Shown here: one piece after another, positions 6,882 through 14,875 of the stretch
How positions within the stretch are numbered: the stretch's first letter is position 1
How the letters are laid out: the number at the start of each line of letters is the position of its first letter
The notes under the pieces: model-generated
The model's input: the letters and a program-made list of their open reading frames with translations, nothing else
Databases searched by the model: none
Told to the model about the DNA's origin: nothing
Position numbers and translations under genes: made by a program
Origin: Candidatus Brocadiia bacterium
GTDB taxonomy: Bacteria > Planctomycetota > MHYJ01 > WSZJ01
Length of the DNA stretch: 16,540 nucleotides
Assembly (NCBI GenBank): GCA_013360825.1
Contig: JABWAY010000051.1
Coordinates: 1 to 16,540 of the forward strand
Reading direction: 5' to 3'

Positions 6882-9308
6882 ATGAGCCTGACAACCGCTC
6901 CCGGCACGGTCCTCCTGCTCGCCCTGGCCCTCGCCGCCGCCGCCCGCGCCGAGGACGCCGACGTCTACCGGAACGAAGACGTCGGCTTCCGGATCCGCCG
7001 GCCCGGAGACGGCTGGGAGATGGCGGTCGGCACACCCTATCCCGGCACCACCCTCACGCAGAAAGCCTGGCGCAAAGGCGCGGCATCCGAAGAAAGCGTG
7101 ACGGTGTTCGTGACGGACGTGAAGGAGGCCCGGGATGCGGGCGCCGCCTGCGACGCGGCGGAGACGGCACGCCGGGCGGATCCGAAGTCGTCGCGGATCC
7201 GGAGGGGAACCCGGGAAGTCGCGGGGGTGACCGCGCCCTGGCTCGCCTTCGACTACGAGTCCGGCGGCGTGACCTACACCCTGCGCCAGCACTACCTCAC
7301 CCGGAACGAATCCCACTTCATTCTCCAGTGCGCGGCGCCGGCGCCCCGCTTTCCGGAGCTGGAAAAGGAGTTCGGTGCCGCCCTCGACAGTTTCGTCTTT
7401 CTCCCGGTGCCGGACGCCGCCGAGACCCGGCGACGCGCCCTGCTCCGGGCGCTCGCGGACCGGTGCGGAAGCGAAGTCCGCTGGGCCCCCGGCTGGCCCG
7501 CCGCGGTGGCACGGGCGAAGGCGGAGGACCGGCTGATCGTGGTCGTCATCGAGCAGTACCGGGGGCTGAAGATCGACCGTTTCGCCACCCCTGCGCTGTT
7601 CACCGATCCGGATGTGGTCGCGCTCGTGAACGAGCGGTTCGTGGCGTTCCAGTGGAACGACCGCTGCGGCGCTCCGTTCGAGGACGCGCAGGTCTACGGC
7701 CTCGGCCCGATGACGTTCGGCCAGGGGATCCTGTTCACCGACGCGGCGGGCAGGGTCGTCGCGGACGCCGTGTCGTTCGATCCGTCCTACTTCGACGAGT
7801 TCGCGCGCGGCGTCCTGGACGCCCGTCCGGGTGCGGCGCCGGAGGGCCCGGCGGATGCCGCATCCCTGCTCCGTCACGGCGACCTCGCCGCGGCGGCGCG
7901 GCTCCTCGAGTCGCCGAAGACCGCCGGGGAATGGACGCTGAAGGCCGCGCTGCTCAGGCGATGGCGCCGCGGGGAAGATGCGATCGGGGCGATCGCCGAA
8001 GCGCGGCGGCTGGGGGCCGTCGGGCTGGAGTCCGCGGAGGCGGAGATTCTCATCCGGATGGGGCGGTTCGCGGAGGCGGAGAGGGCGCTCGCCGGCCTGG
8101 AGGATCCGGACGCGGTCTGGTGGCGGACGTTCGCACGCGGCCAGCAGCAGGGGCTGGAGCCGGTCCGGAAGGAACTCGAGGACTTCGCGATCGCGCATCC
8201 GGACCATCGGTGGGCCTGGCGCGCCGCGGCGATCGTGGGGCGCTCGACCTACGGATCCGGGCTCGGACGCGCGACCTGGACCGAGGACGCCCGGATCCGC
8301 GGGGCGCTGCCGTCCGGATCGGCTCCCGGCAGGGACGCGGCGGAAGCCGAGCGCGATGCGGTCGCGTTCCTGGTCCGGACCCAGCTCCCCGACGGCTCCT
8401 GGCCGTCCGCCCACACGTTCTCCGAGCCGCGCGGCGGCTCCGCCGTGGCCGTGGCCTCCATCGCCGGCTCCGGGCTCCTGCCGTTCCGGGATCAGGCGGG
8501 AGCCGGAGCGGCGCTGCGGAACGCCCTCGCGTTCGTCCTCGCAAACCCGCCGGCATCCCACCCCGACCGCCTGTTCGACTACACGATCTGGGGTCAGATC
8601 TTCTCCCTCCGTTTCCTGGCCGAGTGCGTGCAGGCCGGCGTCGGCGAACGCGATCCGCTCCTGAAGGCGATGGACGCCCTGGTCGCGGATCTCCACCGCG
8701 GCCGGTTCAGGGACGGCGGCTGGGCCTACTTCCGCGCCCAGGGGACCGACGGGACGTCGATCGGTTTCGTCACCGCCGCGGCTCTCTGCGCCCTCCGCGA
8801 CGCGAAGGCGGCCGGGGCACAGGTTCCCGCCGCGCTCACCGCCCGGGCCGAGGACGCGGTCGCGACGGCGCGCCAGGAGGAGGGGGCGTTCCGGTACTTC
8901 ATCGGCCCCGGCGGCGGCGCCGCCGGCAGGGAGGCCGAGGCCGGCTTCCGCAGCCCGCTCTACGCGCTGGTGCTGAAGCGGGGAGGGAAGGGGGACGTCG
9001 AGGAGGTCCGCGCTTCGCTGGATCTCTACCTCAAGTACCGTGTGCACAATCTCCGGGAGCGGGGCAAGAGCCTCTGTCACACGTCTCCGGAGGGGCTGGC
9101 GTCCTACTATCTGCTGTTCGGGGCGGCGTTCGCGGCGGAGGCGGCCGGGGAGCTGCCGGAGGAGGAGCGGGCGAAGTACCGGGAGGCGATTCTGGAGGAT
9201 GTGCTGGCGATGCGGACGGCGGACGGCGCCTTCTGCGACAACCCCGGAGTGGGGCGGCATTACGGCGCCGGGATGGCGCTGGGAGCGCTCCGCCGGCTGC
9301 GCCGCTGA
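6882..9308 (+). CDS. Exported multidomain protein: thioredoxin-like domain, helical repeats and squalene-cyclase-like toroid
   Basis: This is a secreted or periplasmic protein of 808 residues with no assigned function. A signal peptide spans 1-23 (cleavage after ARA, before EDADVY). Residues 26-175 form a beta-rich domain beginning YRNEDVGFRIRRPGDGW, like the small PsbP/DUF1795-type domains. Residues 201-312 look like a thioredoxin fold (RAKAEDRLIVVVIEQYRG, then FTDPDVVALVNERFVAFQW), but the active-site CXXC is missing. Residues 322-450 are alanine-rich helical pairs resembling TPRs. Residues 487-808 have terpenoid-cyclase toroid repeats: QLPDGSWPS (501-509), FRDGGWAYF (609-617), QEEGAFRYF (665-673) and TADGAFCDNPG (779-789). 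No DxDD-type cyclase motif is seen, so enzymatic cyclisation is unlikely. ATG at 6882 is preferred over 6837 because it starts at the signal peptide. It lies 66 bases after the phosphatase and may be transcribed with it. Confidence 0.85.
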   Translation: MSLTTAPGTVLLLALALAAAARAEDADVYRNEDVGFRIRRPGDGWEMAVGTPYPGTTLTQKAWRKGAASEESVTVFVTDVKEARDAGAACDAAETARRADPKSSRIRRGTREVAGVTAPWLAFDYESGGVTYTLRQHYLTRNESHFILQCAAPAPRFPELEKEFGAALDSFVFLPVPDAAETRRRALLRALADRCGSEVRWAPGWPAAVARAKAEDRLIVVVIEQYRGLKIDRFATPALFTDPDVVALVNERFVAFQWNDRCGAPFEDAQVYGLGPMTFGQGILFTDAAGRVVADAVSFDPSYFDEFARGVLDARPGAAPEGPADAASLLRHGDLAAAARLLESPKTAGEWTLKAALLRRWRRGEDAIGAIAEARRLGAVGLESAEAEILIRMGRFAEAERALAGLEDPDAVWWRTFARGQQQGLEPVRKELEDFAIAHPDHRWAWRAAAIVGRSTYGSGLGRATWTEDARIRGALPSGSAPGRDAAEAERDAVAFLVRTQLPDGSWPSAHTFSEPRGGSAVAVASIAGSGLLPFRDQAGAGAALRNALAFVLANPPASHPDRLFDYTIWGQIFSLRFLAECVQAGVGERDPLLKAMDALVADLHRGRFRDGGWAYFRAQGTDGTSIGFVTAAALCALRDAKAAGAQVPAALTARAEDAVATARQEEGAFRYFIGPGGGAAGREAEAGFRSPLYALVLKRGGKGDVEEVRASLDLYLKYRVHNLRERGKSLCHTSPEGLASYYLLFGAAFAAEAAGELPEEERAKYREAILEDVLAMRTADGAFCDNPGVGRHYGAGMALGALRRLRR

Positions 9309-9332
9309 GCGCCGGCGGTCGGGGCCGCACCG

Positions 9333-10628
9333 TCAGTTGAGATGGCGCTCCATGGCGAGCGCGAACCCGAGAAACGAGCCGAAGCCGACGACGTCGGTGA
9401 CGGTGGTGAGGAAGATGCTGGACGACTGGGCCGGGTCGCGCCCGATGGCCCTGAGGAGGACCGGGATGGCGGCGCCGGAGAGCGCCGCGGAGGCCATGTT
9501 CACGATCATCGCGAGGCCGATCACGATGGCCAGCGCCGCCCGGCCGTCCCAGAGGAACACGGCCCCCGCCGTGGCGACGGCGATCGCGAGCCCGTTGATC
9601 ATCCCCGCCATGAACTCCTTCACGACCAGCCAGCGGATCGTCCCCGGGAGGATCTCGCGGAGCGAGAGGCCGCGGATGACGACCGCGAGGGTCTGCGCTC
9701 CCGTGTTTCCCCCCTGGCCCGCGACGATCGGGAGCAGCACGGCGAGGGCCGTCACGCGCGCGATCACCCCCTCGAACAGGGCGACGACCCCCGCCGCCAT
9801 GAAGGCGGTCACGAGGTTGATCGTCAGCCACGGCAGCCTCCGTTTCACCACGGTGCCGATCGAGGAGAGCGCGTGCTCGTCTCCGCCCGCGCCCACCATC
9901 TTCTGCAGGTCTTCGAAGGCTTCCTGCTGCACCGCGTCCACCGCCTGCTCGTGCTTGAGCACGCCGGCCAGGCGCCCGGCGACATCGACGACCGGAAGCG
10001 CGACGTACCCGCGCTCCTGCATCAGGTTGGCGAATTCCTCCCGGTCGGTCATGACGCCGATCGAGACGACCTCCCGGTTCATGAGAGATTCGATCTTCTC
10101 CTTCGAACCGCCGAGGACCAGGTCGCGGAGGCTCAGGATGCCGACCAGCCGCCGTTCCCGGTCGGTCACATACAGGTAGTAGATCGCCTCGCGCTTCTGG
10201 CGCCGGAGGACGGCGATCGCCTCCTGGACGGTCAGGTCCGCGGGGATGGCGGAGACCTGGGGGTCCATCAGGGCGCCCGCCGTGTCCGGCGGGTAGGTCA
10301 GCGCCTGGCGGAGCTGCGCGGCCTTGTCCTCGCCCAGTCCTTCCAGCGTCTCGTTCCGCACGGCCTCGTCCAGGTGCTGGTAGACGGCCGCGGCCTGCTG
10401 CGGCGTCATGTGGGAGAGGAAGCTGCGCGCGGTCTCGACGCCGATCCGGGACAGGATCGCCCCGGCCGACGAGGGAGACAGGCGCGAAACCACCGGCCCC
10501 ATGATGCTCACCGGGAGCTTCCGGATCAGCCGCGCCGCTTCCTCCGCGTCGCTGGCATCGAGCGCGCGTGCGGACTCCTCCGGGTGTTTTTCGAGGAAGG
10601 TGCGCACCAGGAGGTCGGCGGGCTTCAC
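9333..10628 (-). CDS. mgtE: Magnesium transporter MgtE
   Basis: This 431-residue inner-membrane Mg2+ channel/transporter is close to the family length (about 450). An N-terminal superhelical MgtE_N domain covers about 15-115. A CBS pair covers about 118-240 (MDPQVSAIPADLTVQEAI, then MNREVVSIGVMTD), which senses cytosolic Mg2+ in characterised homologues. A plug-helix region (about 242-262) leads to five membrane helices. The pore signature is PIVAGQGGNTGAQT (300-313). Asp412 in TDVVGF corresponds to the pore Mg2+-binding Asp432 of Thermus MgtE. The start is GTG at 10628 with no strong ribosome-binding site. The gene is convergent with the exported-protein gene (24 bases between stops) and divergent from the diguanylate cyclase gene. 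I saw no M-box riboswitch upstream; regulation may be mainly by the CBS domains. Confidence 0.95.
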   Translation of the reverse strand: MKPADLLVRTFLEKHPEESARALDASDAEEAARLIRKLPVSIMGPVVSRLSPSSAGAILSRIGVETARSFLSHMTPQQAAAVYQHLDEAVRNETLEGLGEDKAAQLRQALTYPPDTAGALMDPQVSAIPADLTVQEAIAVLRRQKREAIYYLYVTDRERRLVGILSLRDLVLGGSKEKIESLMNREVVSIGVMTDREEFANLMQERGYVALPVVDVAGRLAGVLKHEQAVDAVQQEAFEDLQKMVGAGGDEHALSSIGTVVKRRLPWLTINLVTAFMAAGVVALFEGVIARVTALAVLLPIVAGQGGNTGAQTLAVVIRGLSLREILPGTIRWLVVKEFMAGMINGLAIAVATAGAVFLWDGRAALAIVIGLAMIVNMASAALSGAAIPVLLRAIGRDPAQSSSIFLTTVTDVVGFGSFLGFALAMERHLN

Positions 10629-10909
10629 GGGAGATCCCGGGGCCGGGTCACGTCCGCCGTCTCACGAGTCCGGGGTGACTGGGTCATCGGCTGCTCCGTG
10701 GGTCGATGAGGTTCTGCCGCCGGGGAGGACCGGTCCCCGTCCGGGCGGCGCCGGCTGCTCCTTCGGAGCGAAGAAGGGTAGCGACTTCCGGCGGGTCGTG
10801 ACGTCCCAAAATCGGGGAATGCGCAAAATCTTTCGCCGACTGCGGGCACGGTGGATCGGTCCGTGGGAGAATGGGCGGTCTGTCCCGCCCGATTCGGAGA
10901 GCCGCAGGC
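10629..10909. other. Divergent intergenic region between mgtE and the diguanylate cyclase gene
   Basis: These 281 bases hold no credible gene. They contain a perfect 10-base palindrome GGACCGGTCC (10727-10736), a small hairpin GCTCC-TTC-GGAGC (10757-10769), an A/T-richer patch CCCAAAATCGGGGAATGCGCAAAATCTTTC (about 10806-10835, given here in outline) that is the likeliest promoter zone, and an inverted repeat GGGCGG/CCGCCC (10873-10890) in the leader of the cyclase gene. I could not fix a -35/-10 pair with confidence on either strand. Confidence 0.5.
10873..10890 (+). repeat. Inverted repeat / leader hairpin before the diguanylate cyclase gene
   Basis: GGGCGG (10873-10878) and CCGCCC (10885-10890) form a 6-bp GC stem with a 6-base loop, ending 19 bases before the ATG at 10910. 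It could be an operator half-site pair or an mRNA leader hairpin. With this base composition, chance is also plausible. Confidence 0.3.
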
Positions 10910-12376
10910 ATGGAACCGTCCGTCGCGACCAGCGTGACGATCCCGCGCATCCGGCTCCGGCTCATGTTCCTGTCGGTGATCGCGATGAGCCCGCTGTTCG
11001 CGCTTACCCTCGCGACGGGGCTCGAGGAGCGCAACCAGGCGCTGAACGACGACAAGCAGGAGGTGCGGCGACTCGCCCGTGTGGTGTCGGACGATCTCGT
11101 CCGCCTGATGGAAGGACCGCGCCAGCTGCTTTCGATCATGCCCGCGATTCCGGTCGTGCAGGAGGGGGATCCGGCGGAGTGCGGGCGGTTCTTCGCGTCC
11201 CTGGTCCGGGACCACCCGCAGTACGCGAACATCGGCCTGATTTCCCCCGAGGGGCGCATGGTGGCCTGCGCCGCGCCTTCCGGCGAGCCCGAGGATTTCT
11301 CGCAGCGCACCTACTTCCGGAAGGCGCGCGACGAGCGGTCCTTTGCCGTCGGGGAGTACCACCTGGGACCGGTCAGTCGCAGGCCGAGCCTGGGATTCGC
11401 GCTGCCGATCACGGACGCCGCCGGTCGACTCCGGTTCGTTGCCTTCGCGTCGCTCGATCTCACCTGGATTTCCGGTCTCGCGCTGGCGGTCGAGCTCCCG
11501 CCCGGATCGACGGTGACCCTGTGGGATGACCGGGGGATCGTCCTTCTCCGGCATCCGGATCCGGAGGACTGGATCGGCCGGTCGGGGGCCGGGTCGGAGG
11601 TGCACAACGCGATTCTCGCGTCCTCGGGCGAGGGCTCCGTCGAGGCGAGGGGGCTCGACGGCGTCAACCGGCTCTACGCGTTCCGGAGACTGATCGGGCG
11701 GTCGGGGGACTCCGAGGTCGCCCTCGCGATCGGCGTCCCGTCCGATGTCGCCTACGCGGACGCCCGGAAGCTCGAGCGCCGCAATCTCATCATCCTCGTC
11801 GGCGCGACGATCGTCGCTGCGGGCCTGGCGGCCGCCTTCGGGGAGCGCGTGGTGCTGCGGCTGTACAGCCGCCTCTTCGACCTGGCCAATACCGATGCCC
11901 TGACGCGGATCCATTCCCGCCGGCGGTTCCTGGCGCTCGCCGAAGCCGAATGCGCGCGCGCGCACCGTTTCCAGCACCCCCTCGCGCTCCTGATGCTCGA
12001 CGTCGACCATTTCAAGGCCGTCAACGACACCCGCGGCCACGGGGCGGGGGACGATGCCCTCGTCGAGATCGCCGCGCGCCTCCGGGCTCTGCTCCGGGAT
12101 GTCGATGTCCTCGGCCGTTACGGCGGCGAGGAGTTCGTGGTTCTGCTTCCGGAATCCGGGGGGGAAGCCGCGCTGGAGGTTGCGGAGCGTCTCCGCGAGG
12201 CGATTTCCGCGCGGCCGATCCAGACGAGGGCCGGCGCCGTGCCGGTGACGATCAGCGCGGGAGTGGCGACCCTGGGGGCCAGGACGTCCACCCCCGAAGC
12301 GCTGCTGGCCGAGGCCGACCGGGCGCTCTACTCGGCCAAGGAACGCGGGCGGAACTGCGTGGTCGAGGCGCGCTGA
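10910..12376 (+). CDS. Membrane diguanylate cyclase with extracytoplasmic Cache sensor (GGDEF)
   Basis: This 488-residue protein is predicted to make cyclic di-GMP from two GTP in response to an extracytoplasmic ligand. A first membrane helix lies at about 17-37 (LRLMFLSVIAMSPLFALTLAT). The periplasmic part (about 40-290) looks like a dCache domain (QRTYFRKARDERSFAVGEYH, SRRPSLGFALPITDAAG). A second membrane helix lies at about 293-311. The GGDEF domain (about 325-488) has metal Asp364 in LDVDHFK, guanine-binding Asn372 and Asp381 in VNDTRGHGAGDD, the active GGEEF at 405-409, and an RxxD product-inhibition site (RDVD, 396-399) five residues before it. No EAL domain is present. ATG at 10910 follows GGAGA at suitable spacing; ATG at 10871 has its purine run directly against the start and lies in the leader inverted repeat, so it was not used. 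It is convergent with ktrA. Confidence 0.93.
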   Translation: MEPSVATSVTIPRIRLRLMFLSVIAMSPLFALTLATGLEERNQALNDDKQEVRRLARVVSDDLVRLMEGPRQLLSIMPAIPVVQEGDPAECGRFFASLVRDHPQYANIGLISPEGRMVACAAPSGEPEDFSQRTYFRKARDERSFAVGEYHLGPVSRRPSLGFALPITDAAGRLRFVAFASLDLTWISGLALAVELPPGSTVTLWDDRGIVLLRHPDPEDWIGRSGAGSEVHNAILASSGEGSVEARGLDGVNRLYAFRRLIGRSGDSEVALAIGVPSDVAYADARKLERRNLIILVGATIVAAGLAAAFGERVVLRLYSRLFDLANTDALTRIHSRRRFLALAEAECARAHRFQHPLALLMLDVDHFKAVNDTRGHGAGDDALVEIAARLRALLRDVDVLGRYGGEEFVVLLPESGGEAALEVAERLREAISARPIQTRAGAVPVTISAGVATLGARTSTPEALLAEADRALYSAKERGRNCVVEAR

Positions 12377-12398
12377 TCCCCCGCGGCCCCGGATCCCT

Positions 12399-12435
12399 GC
12401 GCCGCCCTGCCCGACCGGCCTCAGGCCGGCGGCGC
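12399..12435. terminator. GC-rich hairpin between convergent genes, candidate bidirectional terminator
   Basis: A perfect 6-bp stem CCGGCC (12415-12420) / GGCCGG (12424-12429) closes on the loop TCA, which is the ktrA stop codon on the minus strand. A longer alternative outer stem pairs GCGCCGCC (12399-12406) with GGCGGCGC (12428-12435). It sits 38 bases after the cyclase stop. There is no T-run on either side, so a classical intrinsic terminator is doubtful. Confidence 0.35.
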
Positions 12436-13095
12436 CTCCATCAGCTTCTGGATGTCCTCGTCCCGCCCCGCGACCGCCAGCACGTCCCCTTTGCGGAGCT
12501 GGTCCGAGCCGAGGGGGACCGCGTTGATGACCGGCTTCGCGCCGGGGATCGTCGCGGCCCGCCGGATGGCGACCAGGTTGATCCGGTACCGGGTCTTCAG
12601 GTCGAGCTCGGCCAGCGTCTTGCCGTCGAACGACACCGGCGCCTGGATCTCCGCCACGCTGTACCCTTCGACCAGCTCAAAGTACCCCTTGAGCGACGGC
12701 TGGCAGATCCGCCGCGCGCAGTCCTCGGACGCCTGTTCCTCCGGCATCACCACGTCGTCCGCGCCGATCAGTTTCAGGATGCGGGCATGCTTCGGCGACG
12801 GCGCCCGCGCGATGACGCGGGGAATCCCCACCTGCTTCGCCAGCACCACGAGCAGCTGGTTCGCCTCGAAGTCATCCCCGATCGAAGCGACGAGGACGTC
12901 GGTCTCGTGGATTCCCTGCGCGCGGAGTTCGCGTTCGTCCGTGGCGTCGAGCTGGACGGCGACCGCGACTTCATCGCGGATGTCGTCGATCAGATCCATG
13001 CGGGAGTCGACGGCCCAGACCTCGACCCCCGAGCGGGCCAGGTTGACGGCGAGGGAGCGGCCGAAAAGTCCGAGGCCGACGACGGCGACTTTCAT
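12421..13095 (-). CDS. ktrA: KtrA-type RCK potassium-uptake regulatory subunit
   Basis: This 224-residue cytosolic RCK protein forms a ring under the KtrB channel and gates K+ uptake through nucleotide binding. The N-terminal Rossmann half (TrkA_N, about 1-130) has VVGLGLFGRSLA with the GxGxFG dinucleotide motif (7-12), an acidic residue at the end of strand 2 (Asp30 in AVDSR) and IGDDFEANQL (about 117-126). The TrkA_C half (about 140-220) carries KTLAELDLKTRYRINLVAIRR and GDVLAVAGRDEDIQKL. Having one RCK unit of about 220 residues, it is KtrA-like and not the double-length TrkA. It starts 10 bases after the ktrB stop, with a weak GTGAGGCG site, in the same transcription unit. It could equally be called KtrC; the distinction has no sequence meaning here. 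Confidence 0.92.
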   Translation of the reverse strand: MKVAVVGLGLFGRSLAVNLARSGVEVWAVDSRMDLIDDIRDEVAVAVQLDATDERELRAQGIHETDVLVASIGDDFEANQLLVVLAKQVGIPRVIARAPSPKHARILKLIGADDVVMPEEQASEDCARRICQPSLKGYFELVEGYSVAEIQAPVSFDGKTLAELDLKTRYRINLVAIRRAATIPGAKPVINAVPLGSDQLRKGDVLAVAGRDEDIQKLMEAPPA

Positions 13096-13105
13096 GGGGA
13101 GCGCC

Positions 13106-14875
13106 TCACGAAACGGTGACGGGTTCTTCGGGGTACTGGTAGCGGAGCGGGGGAGGACGGAAGACGAGCGACCCCACCAGAGCCAGGGGGCCCAGGCGGC
13201 CGATCAGCATGGCGATGCAGAGGATGATACGTCCCGTGGAGTCGAGCCGGCCCGTGATGCCGGTGGACAGGCCGACGGTGCTGAGGGCGGAGATGCTCTC
13301 GAACAGGAGGGACTGGAACGGGATGCCTTCCTGGGTCGTGGCGAGCGCGGCCGAGATGCCGAACGCACTGATCGCGTAGAGGGAGACGATGGCGACCGCG
13401 GTCCGCACGGCCGCGGGGCTGATCCGGCGGCGGAACGCCTCGGGAGCTTCCCGGTTCCGGAGGACGGAAAACGCCGTCAGCCAGAGCAGCGCGACGGACG
13501 CGATCTTGATCCCGCCGCCGGTCGAGGCGGGGCCGGCGCCGGCGACCATGAGGGCCATCGTGAGAAGCAGCGTTTCGGGGCCGAGAGCGGCGACCGGGAC
13601 CGAGTTGAAACCGGCGGTCCGGGGCATGGCGGACTGGAAGACGCTGGCCGTCAGGGCGTCGCTCGCCGAGAGGGCGGCGAGAGCGCCGTTCCGTTCGGCG
13701 ATCCAGAAGAGGGCGGTGCCGGCGAAGAGGAGGACGCCGGTGCCGGTGAGGACGATCCGGGAGTGCAGGGTCAGTCGCCGCGCGGTGGTCCCGGAGGCCG
13801 CGGGCGGCAGACCGGCCTGGAACCGGCGCGGCATCCCGCACCGGATCAGGTCAAGAAGGACGGGGAAGCCGAGGCCTCCGGCGATGACGAGGGCGGCGAC
13901 GGTCAGGCAGATCCCGGGGGCGACGGCGAAACCCTCGAGGCTGTCCGGCTGGAAGGCGAAGCCCGCGTTGCAGAATGCCGAAATCGAGTGAAAGACGGCC
14001 CACCAGGCGCGCTCCCCTCCCGAGCTGTCCGAGCGGAGCAGAAAGAGCATCGCGGCGCCGGCGAGTTCGAGCCCGAGCGTCAGGGCGACGACGGACTTGA
14101 GGAACAGACCGAGGTTTCCGAGAAACGGGGTGCCCATCAGGTCGCGCAGCAGCGTCAGCTGGCGGACGTGGAGCCGCGAACTCTGCAGCATGCACAGGAA
14201 CAGCGTGATCAGAAGCGGGCCGAGCCCGCCGATCTGGATCAGGACCAGCAGCGTCAGCTGTCCCCGGAATGAGAGCTCGCTTCCCACATCGCGCACGCTC
14301 AGCCCCGTGACGCAGGACGCGCTGGTGGACGTGAAGAGGGCGTCGAGGAGACTCCAGGGGGCGGCTCCCGGAGCCCGCATCATCGGGGTCATCAGCAGGG
14401 CGGTCCCGGCGAGGATGAGCAGGAGAAACGCCCCGAGCGGGATGACCGCCGGGTTGATGCGGGAGAGGACCCGGTTCTGCGCCTGGGAGGCGGCCAGGAT
14501 CAGCGTGGCGACGATGTACAGCTGAAAGCCGGCCAGATAGAGGCGGAGGAGCGCGGTCCCGCCGGTCAGGGCGAACAGCGTCACCGTCTCCACGCCGAGC
14601 GCGATCGCGAGAATCGCCTCCAGCCGGTGCCCGCGCAGGAACGCGACGCGGTCCGCCGACAGGAGGAACCGCGCGGCGAGATCGAGGAGGAACGTCCCCG
14701 CGATCGCGTAGTCGAGCACGTGCAGCGCCGTCAGCGTCCCCTCGGAGAGCGGCCACCCGAATTCGATGACCAGAGAGACGAGGCCGACGAGCGCCGCCAC
14801 GCGGACGGCGGTCCGGAGCGGGGCCAGCTCCCGCGCGGGAGCCGGGCCCGCGGCCTCGGGGTGAGGGGTCATCAT
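13106..14875 (-). CDS. ktrB: KtrB/TrkH-family potassium transporter with N-terminal membrane extension
   Basis: This 589-residue inner-membrane K+ (possibly Na+-coupled) transporter is the channel partner of the adjacent KtrA. The core has the four pseudo-repeated M1-P-M2 units with selectivity-filter glycines Gly191 (SCVTGL), Gly305 (CNAGF), Gly422 (RTAGFN) and Gly535 (STVGLS), and the gating-loop motif AGPASTGGGIK (447-457). The core starts near residue 140 (INPAVIPLGAF). The first roughly 140 residues are extra compared with standard KtrB (about 450) and hold about four hydrophobic segments (about 22-39, 47-72, 87-105, 112-130) with the charged stretch LDLAARFLLSADRVAFLRG. This recalls part of a voltage-sensor-like bundle. 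Two tandem ATGs (14875 and 14872) are possible starts; both have weak ribosome-binding sites. It is the first gene of the ktrB-ktrA operon. Confidence 0.92.
   Translation of the reverse strand: MMTPHPEAAGPAPARELAPLRTAVRVAALVGLVSLVIEFGWPLSEGTLTALHVLDYAIAGTFLLDLAARFLLSADRVAFLRGHRLEAILAIALGVETVTLFALTGGTALLRLYLAGFQLYIVATLILAASQAQNRVLSRINPAVIPLGAFLLLILAGTALLMTPMMRAPGAAPWSLLDALFTSTSASCVTGLSVRDVGSELSFRGQLTLLVLIQIGGLGPLLITLFLCMLQSSRLHVRQLTLLRDLMGTPFLGNLGLFLKSVVALTLGLELAGAAMLFLLRSDSSGGERAWWAVFHSISAFCNAGFAFQPDSLEGFAVAPGICLTVAALVIAGGLGFPVLLDLIRCGMPRRFQAGLPPAASGTTARRLTLHSRIVLTGTGVLLFAGTALFWIAERNGALAALSASDALTASVFQSAMPRTAGFNSVPVAALGPETLLLTMALMVAGAGPASTGGGIKIASVALLWLTAFSVLRNREAPEAFRRRISPAAVRTAVAIVSLYAISAFGISAALATTQEGIPFQSLLFESISALSTVGLSTGITGRLDSTGRIILCIAMLIGRLGPLALVGSLVFRPPPLRYQYPEEPVTVS

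Noticed and set aside
7485..7820. A functional thiol-disulfide oxidoreductase role for the thioredoxin-like domain of the exported protein
   Set aside because: The redox CXXC position is occupied by other residues (EQYRGLK region), so catalytic activity is not supported.
6867..9260. A 797-codon minus-strand open frame antisense to the exported-protein gene
   Set aside because: Low-complexity Arg/Gly/Pro/Glu composition, no recognisable fold, and fully overlapped by a gene with a signal peptide and domains.
7328..9340. A 670-codon plus-strand frame overlapping the exported-protein gene
   Set aside because: The translation is Arg/Gly-rich with no domain; it is a +1-type shadow of the real reading frame.
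10727..10736. The perfect palindrome GGACCGGTCC as a specific operator
   Set aside because: It is a short GC palindrome in DNA of this composition, occurs once here, and matches no operator I can name; it is only noted within the intergenic entry.
10629..10909. An M-box (Mg2+) riboswitch in the mgtE leader
   Set aside because: I could not find the conserved M-box helices or a following terminator on the minus strand; only short GC palindromes are present.
12452..14272. A 606-codon plus-strand frame antisense to ktrA and ktrB
   Set aside because: The composition is that of an antisense shadow, and both minus-strand genes have unambiguous K+ transport motifs.
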